NCBI GenBank assembly: GCA_025602915.1
Contig: JAHLJZ010000046.1
Span: 114,482-178,481 of the forward strand
DNA length: 64,000 nt
Source of the DNA: Paraphysoderma sedebokerense
Taxonomy: Eukaryota; Blastocladiomycota; Physodermatomycetes; Physodermatales; Physodermataceae
Reading direction: 5' to 3'
Shown in pieces: positions 26,230-36,822 of the stretch (position 1 is the first letter of the stretch; every line of letters starts with the position of its first letter). The position numbers and the translations under genes were made by a program. The notes beneath the pieces are model-generated. The model was not told where the DNA came from, searched no databases, and was given only the letters and a program-made list of their open reading frames with translations.

Positions 26230-26801
26230 ATTTCTGATGATAAGACGGTTTTGGAAGCAGGAGAGCGAATTTGTAAGTCCGACTTTAAGGATCAAAAAAA
26301 TTTTTGTCAGAGGATGTGGCTGAAAGTCCGTCGGTCGATCTGATTTGGGCTATTGTCTGAGGCGCCAATTCAGGCCAGGACGGTGAAAATACGGGTTCGG
26401 ATGATGATGCAAAAAGGAAAGTACCTGATTAGTTGCAATTGTAAGTACGGCGGCTGTAGGAATTATTTATATCCCACCGGATAAGAAACAAGCCTGGAAG
26501 ATCGAAGCGAGATTACAAATGCCTCAGCGACCGCGAGCGAATCAATTGATGAGTCATTGAACTATTTTTGATGGCCACCATCGTTAACAGCCTGGTTATA
26601 TTGCGATACTTGACTTCCTCATCCGCTAACGTCACAATTTTAGCTGTGGGTGATTGATGATTTGCTATCCAGCAAATATGGGATGTTATGATTTGAAGGT
26701 AAGTCGATTTAATGTATCGATTGAATTTACAAAATTCTTTTTTTACTGAAAAATTATGTACATAGTATTTTAAATATAATTCTGTATGTGCATTAAAAAA
26801 T
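26230..26801. other. Intergenic: PDX1 promoter side and NOX 3' flank
   Basis: About 570 bases with no supported gene. It lies upstream of PDX1 and downstream of NOX, both on the minus strand. Confidence 0.5.
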
Positions 26802-28850
26802 TTAGAAATGCTCTTTAAAGTAATGATATGAAACTTTCTGATTGGTCTGCGTCAGACATTCGTATTTCAATTGACGGGCGACCACAGGCGGCCCGCAGAA
26901 GAATACACCGACATTCACGGCACCATCATCCCGTCCGTAGTTTTTGATGGCGTCTTCACCCATCGACCTCACAACACCACCCCAATTGGGGCGACCGTAA
27001 TTGAGCCGTGTGTAGAGATTGGTAATGGGATCAACTTTGCCTCCAACATCGTTGACAACGATATTATTAATTGTCTTTAGGTCGAGTTTCTAATGCGATT
27101 AAGAAATAGCGTTAGAGATATCATTCTTTTTGGGTTTGCGTGTCAAAGAAAATGCCTACCTCAGTCAAGTACAGGTGGAATTCCATTAAATGTTGGGGTA
27201 TTTGACTTTCAAGAATGTCTAATTCTTCCTTCAACCATCTAAATGCTTGTTTGTCTCGGTTGACCCAGACAAAATGAACTTTCTTAATCTTCATTGGCAA
27301 GTTGTTCTGTTGCTTGTAGTAGATTGATTTCAAAATGGACAAGAACGGAGTGACACCGATACCGCAGGAAACAAGAGTGCAAACTTCGTAATCGAATGCG
27401 TCTTCAGCAGGAGCACCGAAAGGACCATCTGATAAAGAGAAGACAATGACATTAGTCTCCGTCATATAGTGAAAGTTGAGGGAGGAATATTGAACGTACC
27501 GATGCAAATTTTAGGCAATGCATGACGATCAAGTGTAATAGGTTTACCCGAATTGTTGCCAGAAGATGCTCCCAGTCTTGCTGCCAATTTTTTGGTCCAA
27601 TCTCCGACTATACGAATGTGAACGGAGACATACGGTTCTTCCGGAGTAGAACTAATGGTAAATGGATGCCATTGAGCCCAGGCGACTTCGGGAACATTAA
27701 TGAAGATCCATTGACCAGGTTTGTAGGTCATGCTTGGCTTGATAATTTGAAGTTCGAGAGCATTTGATGGGTGAAGAATGGCTTTGGATAATTGTGTTGG
27801 CTGATAAGATCGATAAACTCGTAGCAAGCGCTCGCAGAAATATAAACCGCAGACGCCTGATATAAAGCGTCAATCACTCGAATATAATTGATCAGTAATA
27901 AAGAAGAAATTCTTACCGACTGCTGGCCACCATGAATAATAAGGTCTGCATTCCCATCTACCTCTTTTCAGCCAGAATCCATCTGAATTGAACAAATGTC
28001 AGATACAAGTTCAAGTATACCATAACTCTTTGTGTAATATACATACCAGTCTTGACGAAGCAGCCATATGCATGGAAGATGAAACAGAAATAGAATATGA
28101 CGGCCAAGTGGTGGACATACCAAAAGGCCTCAAAAGATTTTCTTCGGATTGCAACAGCGGCGGTTGTGTACATCAAGAACATACAAAGAAGCATGATATG
28201 GCCGGTAACTAATGTTTCAAAATGGTAAGTATTCTTTACTTAAACTACAGCAGCACAAAAATGTTACTTACTACCCGCCCAGGTTGTATAGTGGACCACC
28301 CAAGCTGGAAGGAGCTTTAAATCATATTCTGTTGCAAGTATAACAGAGTTAATTGAAAATGGCCTTAAAAGCTGCAGGAAATGAGAAAGTGATACGAACC
28401 GACTTTAGTGAAATTTACATAGTGCGCATTAACATGGATTAAAGTAAAAATGAGCATGGACCAAGCAGTCATTTTGTGCAGGAAAATTGCATCGTCGAAA
28501 GGAATAATTTTGTTCAAGAACTTGATTTCTCTCAAAACTGCCATCAAATTTCTGCACATCGGTAATAGTAATAGCGCTCCGTCCATGGAGAGAGCTAAAC
28601 CTGATTATGGTGAATTTAGGCCCAGCAGATTGAATTGTTAGCTTTCTCTAATGCGTTAATAGACTGAGATAAGCATTGAAAGATTACCTGCTCCTCTACT
28701 GCTCCATACTGATAAACGCAATTGATTAAGAAATTTCAACTGAGGATCGGCAGCCTGCTTATACCAACCGCCAATAAATACTGATGCGTGAAGGAATACC
28801 CAGAATATCCAAAATATTATCGTTCTCTTGTGAACTCCTCTAAATGCCAT
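26802..28850 (-). CDS. NOX: NADPH oxidase (fungal Nox, gp91phox family)
   Basis: Membrane flavocytochrome b that passes electrons from NADPH through FAD and two haems to oxygen, making superoxide; in fungi it works in development and polarity. Exons from the N-terminus give a first membrane span (TIIFWIFWVFLHASVFIGGW), then RLSVWSSRGAG and MDGALLLLPMCRNLM, typical of fungal Nox. Haem-binding histidines lie in FLHKMTAWSMLIFTLIHVNAH and FWYVHHLAVIFYFCFIFHAY. The FAD site is HPFTISS, the NADPH sites GIGVTPFLSIL and FCGPP, and the C-terminus is YHYFKEHF, like the KENF end of Nox proteins. There is no EF-hand region, so it is not NoxC/Nox5-like. NoxA and NoxB were not separated. At least six introns. 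Confidence 0.92.
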
Positions 28851-30317
28851 CGTGATTATTTTTTAAAGTCGAGAAAATTAATCGAAGGTGTTCTACAGTA
28901 AACCAGGTATATGGAAATTCAGGTCTAAAGACGATGCTCTATCCGGGGCACGACGAGGTTTTATGACTTAAGTGTGCGATTACTTCTGTACGTACCACAA
29001 TGATGTGGATATATTGTAGACCGGGGATGGTGATTGTGCTTTAAATGAATCCAATTACAAGCGTTGAAGTCGCTAGTAATGAAAGTACTATGATTGGGTG
29101 CACGCGTTGGGATGAAATTAAGCGACACCAGAATAGGTACATAATGCTGATTGGGCGGATGTAAGCAATGATTGGTGTTGTACTTATTGCATAACAATAG
29201 TTGTATTTTATTTTAAGTGCACCATCTTCATGTTGACCATTAGTGCAAACTTTCGACATCCTGATGTCATTTTTGTACAATAACCATTCTAACGCTGACG
29301 TCCTAGATACGTACTTGTCCTCATACTTGAACAGCCTGATATCATACTGAGCTGCTGATTTTGGCATGTGTTATCACCATGATACCGGCTTGTAACGAAT
29401 CGCATATTCAATACATAATTTAATAAATTGAAGGGTTAATGTAATCCGAAAATTGGTACTTGCACATGCACACTACCAGGGTATCGACTCGGGAAAATTA
29501 TTTTGACAGCCGTTACGACCTTACCTATTTACCACAGATGACGTGACAGCCATTTCCGCGGCCCGCTCAACGTGAAAAGCTAGTCCATTGTATTCATTAA
29601 TTTAAATCGTTAATGGATTAGTCACGATGAAATGTTACAATACCCAATTATCATACTATAAACCTTGACCCATACCGCCCATTAGCCTTTAGCATTCCCA
29701 TTATACCGGAAATTGAAAACTCTAAAATTGTTCTTCCTACAGTGTCTTGTACTTGCGCAATTAAATTAATTGAATGCTGTTAACTCAGGAATTTGCCCCA
29801 CACTGACTGAGAAAATATTAAAGCTTTAGCTGCTTTGATGCTGGCCACAATTTTGAGGGTTAAGTGATAAAATTTTATGGTTGCTGCTTGGGTAATTGCA
29901 ACTGTTGCCCTCTAACGAAATGACTTCACCTCTCACGACCCCAAGTGCACGGTATGATCAAAGACAAAATACTCTAAGTAATCTGAATTATGAATTCATC
30001 AGATAAACTTTTTCTATTTGTTTTATTGATTTAAGTTTACAAAATCCTGTACATTTTCATTGATATATGATTTATTTTTTTCGACATCACAATTGAGATG
30101 AACATGGTACATATTCCTCTCCAGTTACAATAGATATAATACAAAATTTTATGGGGTCTCCTTCTATCGGGTACTGTACATAAGTGTTGTGTGCGTTTCC
30201 TTTTCTATCTGGTATAAAATTGGCGGTATTAATTTTTACATAGTAGAAGTTTCGAGCTTAATTCAATGAATTGTAATGATAAGAAGTGAGAAGTACGCAA
30301 GACAATGCCAGGCATGA
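28851..30317. other. Intergenic with one possible gene fragment
   Basis: About 1.5 kb between the NOX start and family copy 4. The only stretch with some coding character is 29041-29367 (-), listed separately. The rest is AT-rich with no domain. Confidence 0.45.
29041..29367 (-). pseudogene. Possible N-terminal fragment of a NAT8-like acetyltransferase
   Basis: An open frame starting MPKSAAQYDIRLFKYEDKYV, resembling the start of NAT8-type GNAT N-acetyltransferases (I-R-x-Y/F-x-x-x-D), with a GTACGT donor-like site inside the Lys codon. A hydrophobic segment (HPIIVLSLLATSTLVIGFI) follows in the same frame. The GNAT catalytic core is absent and there is no room for it before NOX. It could be a decayed copy or chance. 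Confidence 0.22.
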
Positions 30318-31444
30318 CTATATAGGGGCCTGGACTGAAATAATTTGCTTGATTCGTCGGTCTAATTTCTCTTTCTTGTGCAAGAAAGTCTTCGCTTTCT
30401 TCTTTTTAGCACCAACAGCCGCAACTGCTAGATCGGTGATTTCGCTAGAGATCTTACACACTAACTGTTCTCTTGTGGTTTGGAGGTGGCGATATACTAA
30501 TGGAAATATTGAAGTCAGTCAATTGATTATGACAATTGAGAGGGAAAGCAAGGCAGCGAAAGAGAACGCCTACCAGAATCAGATTGCAGCGTTTTGGTTC
30601 TGATAGGTTGCTTTAAATTTCCAATCTCAGCATATTGCGTCCGCCTTCTTTTTTCTATCAGATGAACAATATCCTCCTTCACGTCCTCTTCGAGATTATT
30701 GGCCTCCCTCTTTCGTTTGAGCGACAGCAGGGAATTTGGATTCGATTGTGCAGAAGTAAAAGCGGGAGACGGCGGGGTAGGGGGTGGGGAAAGCGGTAGG
30801 TTAAAAGATGTTGATTGTGGCGAAAGGAGGGATGATGTGGCACAAAGCTGGTATGGGACATCGGACGAATCACAGGTGTTCTTGGAACGTGCGGGCGTAC
30901 ATATGCTTGACGACGATGGACGAGGGTAAACCAAATCGAATGATGCCTTGCTAGAATATATGAGATGCTTTTTCATCTTACTACTAGACTTCGTTTTCTT
31001 TATTTTTGAGTGCTTCTTCTTTGCTTTCCTCTGTACTAGCGATAGAGGGTTTTTCCCTGCCTTTGTGTCTATCAGAATAAATATAGATTAGTCAATGTGA
31101 GACAAATACGATATTAAACTTATGTCCGCAAATATTAAAATTCTCTAAAGGAAAAGATTAGCAATGGAATTGAAGAAGTACATACATAGTTTCAGAATTT
31201 TTGGGACAAGTCTCGTTTTTAATAAAGAACCGAATTTTTTGTTTTCGCTTCTCTTCTTCACAAGTTCCGAAGGGTAATTGTTTGAGTATGATTCTTTAGC
31301 ATTCTGTTTGGAAAGAATGGGTATCAAATCTTCTCCTTGAACTATTAGTTCGAATCTTAATTTGCTGGGTCGATGAATGAAAGGTTTCCTAGGGAAGTTA
31401 GGAAGGAATCTGAAGTTTTCTGTCGTTTGAGGAGGTCGGGACAT
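30318..31444 (-). CDS. Unrecognised four-member family, copy 4 (dispersed)
   Basis: Three coding exons (31444-31186, 31068-30574, 30496-30318), both introns phase 1, 310 residues. It is the closest relative of copy 1 despite lying 26 kb away. N-terminus: IHRPSKLRFELIV; exon boundary LVPKILKLY with a split Tyr codon; Lys-rich run; Ser/Pro-rich middle with LSPPPTPPSP; block DIVHLIEKRRRTQYAEIG then LKQPIRTKT; last exon 179 bases with LQTTREQLVCKISSEITDL and AVAAVG. The start was chosen at the Met-Ser shared by all four; an in-frame ATG lies two codons upstream. Function unknown; basic runs suggest the nucleus. Confidence 0.8.
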
Positions 31445-32251
31445 CACCAACTACTGTTCGTTTTAGCGTAGGTACTGTTATTATTGAAACAAAAGGTAGA
31501 AACTATGGGGATATCGGGTGCGGATGTATCTGAGTCGTTGAGTGAGGTGAAAAGCTGGTTTGTCGTAGAGCAAATGCAGAACAATTACAGTTCGACAGTT
31601 CGACAGGACGACAGGACGACGACCGAGGACAACCAAATAAGCTACAAAAATATAGGAGGTACAATATTTTTCCAATGATATGGACGAAAGAATAATTTAT
31701 TCTGAATAGATGAGGAATGAAGGAATGATAATTCGGTCGAGAGCCGAAAAAAGGAGGCGTGCGAGAATAATTGGTTCACCCGTTCACTAACAATACGGTC
31801 GCGTCGTTCACTATTGTGATTCCGGAGTACGGACTTTGGTCGGACTCGGATTGGCCGTTGGACTTGATAAATGCAACCAGCGGAAATATTTTATGGACGC
31901 AAAGCAACATATTTCTATATCAGTATGTAAACATTTGATTATAGATGATGTTGCGAGAGATCTTCATGCAATGCGTGAGTTTCGCAATAGATGATTTAAT
32001 AAGATCTGTACAGGGCCCATATTGAAGGTTTTCATTGAATCCGTTGATAGTATGTGGTGTTTGTTTAGTTATTACTAAGTAATAATTTCTCCAACATATC
32101 AATAGTCTTGCTTTCATTTATTGCTGTGGTGATTTTCGATAATTTGGCATTGTTTGTTTATTTTGCTTTTATTTACGCGACTATTCTCACTTCACAGTTC
32201 ACATCATTCAGCATCTCAAAACTGGGACAGTCCTTTTTCTCAACTCAAAAT
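31445..32251. other. Divergent promoter region of family copy 4 and RTT109
   Basis: About 800 bases between two divergent genes. It contains the GTTCAC-cluster element at 31771-31821. No further gene was supported. Confidence 0.5.
31771..31821. promoter_or_regulatory. GTTCAC-cluster element upstream of family copy 4
   Basis: Begins TTGGTTCACCCGTTCAC and continues to GGTCGCGTCGTTCACT and TTGTGATT, nearly the same as 4695-4742 upstream of copy 1. It lies about 330 bases from the copy 4 start, close to the ~360 bases seen at copy 1. Shared upstream sequence in otherwise unlike flanks suggests a retained regulatory site (inference). RTT109 lies on the other side. Confidence 0.5.
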
Positions 32252-33673
32252 ATGTTGGGTCAGTCCTCTGAAATAAATCTAGACCGGACAAAGATGAATA
32301 GGTAGTGCTTTCTCCCTAGTATTTGATGTCGTCATATTACTCACTGTCCGGCCTCTTCTCCTCTCACTAGCAAGCCATCTATGGAGGACTACATCTCACA
32401 TTACCTTCACAAACTTCCGGATTCGACTCAGCTCACTTTAAACATTTGTACCACAGAAAATTCAAAGGAAACAGGTTCTCTCTTCAAAAGTATTCCACCC
32501 TCGTCTGTGTCATGTAGACGACAACTTATTCTTCTTTCACAAACTCACCCGACAACTAAGAAAGACGTCGTGATTTTTGGGCTAACTGCCTACGAATATA
32601 CCATTGATAATCCGCTCATCACTTCTGAATCTCCCGAATACGACTACCCACTTCCCCGATATCTCATTTTTATCGACCGTATTGACTCAACTGGATATAG
32701 CACAATTCCGTCTGCATCTTCCCCTCACATTTCAGCTTCGCGAGCTGTAGTCCTGGGCTATCTCTCTTATGCTTTCACAATATATGAAAAAAGTAAAACA
32801 CAGCTTCACGTATACGCAAAAGTATCCGAGCAGTATTTATTCCCAGAGTCAGGGAAGAATGGAAGCAAGTACGCCATAGCTGATCGAGAATTAATAGCTT
32901 GGTGGAAAAAAACTCTGTCGTTGTTACCTCCTCTCCCATTCACTCCTGTTCCTTCTCGGTCCGAAACATCTACTTCATCTAATTCCTCCTTGAAAGGCTT
33001 CTATCTCATCCCTTCACACACTCTCGTCTCGTCGTCTCGTCTTTTATCTTCAAGTACATCGGACAATTCTTCAATCCAATGGTCCTACGGTGTCCCATAT
33101 CCATCTACCGCAAAAGCGAGTGCAGCTTTACCATTATTACCAGACGACGACAAAGGACGATATCTGACTGAAACTAAATCGAAATTATTCGACGACACAA
33201 ATAATGTCACCGTGGGTGAATTCTTCGAAGTCATCGGAGAAATAAAGGCTCGAAGTGGCGAACTGAGTTGCTGGTTTGTCGTTGTAAGTGAACCTATCAA
33301 TGAAGGAACTATTGTGAAGGAGACAGAACCGGTGACTGCGGAGGATAACGGATTGAAGATCGAAGATTTCATTAGCCTTATGAATCAGCTCATGTCTCTG
33401 GATTTTGCAACTCTCAAAACAGCTGTCGATTCTTCAATTAAGATAAATGAATCTCTGAAAGCAATCAATGTCCCTGATTGTCATATTAGCATATCGAACT
33501 CGGTTCTTCCAAAACCTCATGATAAATCCCACGAAGTTGGAGAGCAGCAGCCCAAACCTGTAGCGGCGGTGAACAATCTAAGTGGACTGATCAAGAAACG
33601 TAAAACAAAACCTACTGATGGTGAAGCGGGACAAGTGAATGATCTTTCAGCAATGATAAAACGGAAGCGTTGA
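32252..33673 (+). CDS. RTT109: Histone acetyltransferase Rtt109
   Basis: Fungal-type acetyltransferase for histone H3 Lys56, acting with chaperones such as Asf1 and Vps75 in nucleosome assembly and genome stability. Exon 1 (32252-32301) joins exon 2 (32371-33673) for 450 residues. Family blocks: IFIDRIDSTGYSTIP, RAVVLGYLSYAF, SEQYLFPESGKNGSKYAIAD followed by RELIAWWKK, KGFYLIPS, WSYGVPYP, LLPDDDKGRYLTE and VGEFFEVIGEIKARSGELSC before WFVV. The tail carries two similar basic motifs, NNLSGLIKKRK and NDLSAMIKRKR, like the NLS-type end of fungal Rtt109 but doubled. The exon 1 start adds a short leader before MEDYIS. Confidence 0.85.
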
Positions 33674-33870
33674 CCCATCCGGAATTGTACAAAAGGAAAT
33701 AAAGACAATCTTTATATTAACTAGAAGTTTTTTTCGTTTAGATATATTACAAATCTGATTGTTACATTCAGTATTTCTTTCGACTAAATTGTCGAAGTTT
33801 GCAGGCCAATTCCATCCTTACACTCAATATTACAACTTCATAAACAGCTGCTTCGAGCCCGTCAATACTC

Positions 33871-35355
33871 CTATCCTATCCATTCAAACTCTACGTGGCC
33901 AGCAAATCGGGGAACCATGTGCATAACATGTTGAACATCCCTTTTGTGCGCATTCGTGAACGACAAAAATGTAAAAGTAGGTAATTGGTGATCCGGATCG
34001 ATTTCAAAGAGTTCGTCAACTATCGTTTGAAGTGACACTTTCACATTGTCCACGGGCTCTGTAAATAATAGTTCAATATGAGGCCCATGGCAAATAATTG
34101 GCAGGATGTAAGAAGGATCGAGGGGAACGTCGGCGAATTCCACTTCACGAAGAGCAGTGTTCGATTGAATAAATTGGGCTACACCGTTTGTCGTGCCGTT
34201 AATTCGACGAAGCTGTACTTCTTCTAATGTTCGAATCCCTGAAATTTCCCGTAACACATCGTCGTCGATTGAACCATTCAAGTTTAACACTCGAAGTCTA
34301 CTAGCAGGATGCCGGAGACCCCTTAAAATGTAAGGCTCACATCTGCCATCGAAGGTAGAATAAGAGAATTCCGTCAATTGCCGCATAACGTCACTAAGAG
34401 GACTGGCACCATTATTTGAAATCCGACAATTGATAAGTGAGAGTTCAGTAAGGTGAGACAGCGGGGAAAGAAAGATTCCAAGGGTGTCGTTCCGACAGGA
34501 TACAGCCTCAAGCCGGAGACTTCTCACGTTTGACGCCGGTAGGGACGGGGTGATTCCGGCGGTAGGAAGCACAAATCTTGTCCCCGCCATGTTTAAACTA
34601 CAAATAGTTTCCGAAGACAATATATCAACCCAGTATGATGAAGCCAACTCCCCACTCCAACGGATGCTTAGATCTTCCAATGCGCGAAACATTTGAATAA
34701 AAGCTTTAAGATGACCATCAGAAGCAGGGAACCGAATTAAACTCAGCGACAGCGATCTTATAGTTGCGTTCTTCAGGCCGAATCCATAATTCCTCTTCAA
34801 GACATGACAGACGTCCTCTAGTGGGAGTAAGTCGAAAGTCAAACTCTTCAACCGAGGTAACTTCAACATTTCGATAAACTGAAGATGTATATTAGACTGC
34901 CTGAAGATTTGACTATTTTGTGGATCATTTCCAATTAATCCCAAGAGGAACAGATCCACAGAAGTAAGATTCGACATGTTTGGGATAGAGCTTATGAATG
35001 GAAAAACAAGCCGAAACTGAGCAGAAGGTAAAGGGTGGAATGCGTAAATAAGCAATGATTTGACAAACGATTCGTAAGAAACCTTTGAAATCGGTTTTGA
35101 AAGAGCCTTCACTAAAGCCATCAGTGATTTCGGTGACTTCTTAGCACTCAATGATTGATAACGGATGTTCGACCATAGCAACGGTGCTGCATGACGGAAG
35201 AATCGATAAGATACTTGCACCACGGTTTGAAGTGATTTTATGGTTAAATGCTTGAATATATTAATGAGAATCTCGTCCGGAATGTCATTGATAGATTTCC
35301 TATTGTGCAAGAAGTTGAACGCATTGTTGGCGCGGACAATACAAAACAAACACAA
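33871..35355 (-). CDS. F-box and leucine-rich-repeat protein
   Basis: Likely substrate adaptor of an SCF ubiquitin ligase. An F-box lies near the N-terminus (INDIPDEILINIFKHLTIKS, then TVVQVSYRFFRHAAPLLW). Roughly 400 residues of irregular leucine-rich repeats follow (LKSLTFDLLPLEDV, LEDLSIRWSG, VRSLRLEAVS, LTELSLINCRI, LRVLNLNGSI, LEEVQLRRI). The frame is uninterrupted for 494 residues. The ATG at 35355 puts a Cys-rich stretch before the F-box; a short upstream exon or a later start is possible. Substrate unknown. Confidence 0.8.
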   Translation of the reverse strand: MCLFCIVRANNAFNFLHNRKSINDIPDEILINIFKHLTIKSLQTVVQVSYRFFRHAAPLLWSNIRYQSLSAKKSPKSLMALVKALSKPISKVSYESFVKSLLIYAFHPLPSAQFRLVFPFISSIPNMSNLTSVDLFLLGLIGNDPQNSQIFRQSNIHLQFIEMLKLPRLKSLTFDLLPLEDVCHVLKRNYGFGLKNATIRSLSLSLIRFPASDGHLKAFIQMFRALEDLSIRWSGELASSYWVDILSSETICSLNMAGTRFVLPTAGITPSLPASNVRSLRLEAVSCRNDTLGIFLSPLSHLTELSLINCRISNNGASPLSDVMRQLTEFSYSTFDGRCEPYILRGLRHPASRLRVLNLNGSIDDDVLREISGIRTLEEVQLRRINGTTNGVAQFIQSNTALREVEFADVPLDPSYILPIICHGPHIELLFTEPVDNVKVSLQTIVDELFEIDPDHQLPTFTFLSFTNAHKRDVQHVMHMVPRFAGHVEFEWIG

Positions 35356-35991
35356 AAAAGTTGATGAGTGTGAGTACGGCCGAAAGATCTAACATGGAAA
35401 GAAGACCCCGTCGGTACCTTTTGGGAAGCCCGAAACATTCGTTTTGCAGGAATTCATATATATGCGGAGGTAAGCCGAAAGGGTCGTACGATTTGCGGAC
35501 TTGTCCTAACCGTGAAAATCTATCTTATGAATTTCAATTTTCATTCTGTTAAGTTGATAATTTTCAGCTTACCGAATTGAATTGTAACATATTTATCGAA
35601 CATATTTGACTCTTATAACCAGTTTATGTTTCGGTTGAGTGCCCTCGAAATTCTTGTGATTGAAAGGCGGGAAATTTTTTGGAATGTTGAACTGGACCGC
35701 GGGCAGTCGCATGTGGTTGACTTGAAGGTAATCCGAAAAATGCAGCATCGCCTGGGAGGTTTTCCAAATTTTTCCTCCCTCCAGATACCTTTACAACGTC
35801 GCAAAAAAGTACTGTGTCGGTTTATTTGAATATTTGAGGGTTATATTTAGATTTTGGAAGGATAATGCTACATAGTCAGCTTTACAAGTTCCAAATATAC
35901 GTTCCACGGTACATATTTGAAATTGAGCAAACCGATTAATACAAAGGGAGAATGCTAGCTACCAAAGCATTAGGAGTCGCGGCCTAGTATC
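35356..35991. other. Intergenic, no gene seen
   Basis: About 640 bases between the F-box gene and the DNAAF5 tail region. Short plus-strand frames (35361-35552, 35626-35829) have no recognisable motif. Confidence 0.4.
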
Positions 35992-36822
35992 TTACCATAC
36001 ATTATTCCATCGACCCTTTAATTTCCTCAATTTGCCTTTTGCCCAATCCTTGACTTTCTTGATTCGAGATGTATCGTGTCCTGCTCCTTTCTCTGGTCGC
36101 TTTCCATCAGATCTATTTTTGTTACGTTTTCCCCTTCGTCTTCTACGTTTGTCACGCGAAGTTTTTGAACGATCCTTCATCTCGCTGTCAAAATCATCTT
36201 CATCACCTGAGCAGCGATAGGTGACTGCTTGATTACTGTCCCACAGATTCCAAAATGCATATTGCGATGGCAACAACGACAGCACTTTTTGTTTTATTTT
36301 TTTGAGTTTAGTTTTAGTTTTTTCAATTGTATCTTCAAAACTTCGATCGAAATGGTTGAAATCGGAATCAGTTGTCGGTTCATTTTGATCATCGTGTTCG
36401 TGCTCATCTACATGTTTGTGCTCGTGCACATGTTCGTGCTCATGCATAAGTTCGTCTTCTTTAGCGATCTCGTCGTCCATTTTGTCCTCCGATACGGTTG
36501 ATTCCGTGTTACAAACATAGTATGAATCCTCGTACATCGTACAGTACGGAGACCGCGAACCCTTATCTGGATGCCACGATTCTGCGGTATTAAAGTGAGA
36601 ATCTTCATTATCCCTATTATTGTCAGATTTAAAAAGCTGTCGAACTTTCCCGGCAGTTGACCCAGCCACATTTTCGACACCATTTTTCAACGCCCGAACT
36701 CTGGCCGACACTTCATCTCTCAACAAATTGGATGACACCGATACTTGCGCTATCACGTTTTCACTGAATGGACTTTTGAAAGAGTCGATAAAATACTTGC
36801 AGCCTGAGGTGAAACGAAGACA
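35992..36822 (-). CDS. Alternative C-terminal exon of DNAAF5, or separate His/Glu-rich gene
   Basis: A long open frame with no suitable ATG at its left end. It becomes continuous with DNAAF5 if the last intron uses the acceptor CTGAG at 36822 instead of CTCAG at 36803, 19 bases further on. That choice gives 831 in-frame bases, 276 extra residues. The product has LRDEVSARVRALKNGVENVA, a His/Glu/Asp repeat region (MHEHEHVHEHKHVDEHEHDD), a helix EKTKTKLKKIKQKVLSLLPS, and a very basic Arg/Lys tail ending KGRWNNVW. It could instead be its own gene starting at an internal ATG. No family was recognised. Confidence 0.4.
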   Translation of the reverse strand, partial: CLRFTSGCKYFIDSFKSPFSENVIAQVSVSSNLLRDEVSARVRALKNGVENVAGSTAGKVRQLFKSDNNRDNEDSHFNTAESWHPDKGSRSPYCTMYEDSYYVCNTESTVSEDKMDDEIAKEDELMHEHEHVHEHKHVDEHEHDDQNEPTTDSDFNHFDRSFEDTIEKTKTKLKKIKQKVLSLLPSQYAFWNLWDSNQAVTYRCSGDEDDFDSEMKDRSKTSRDKRRRRRGKRNKNRSDGKRPEKGAGHDTSRIKKVKDWAKGKLRKLKGRWNNVW

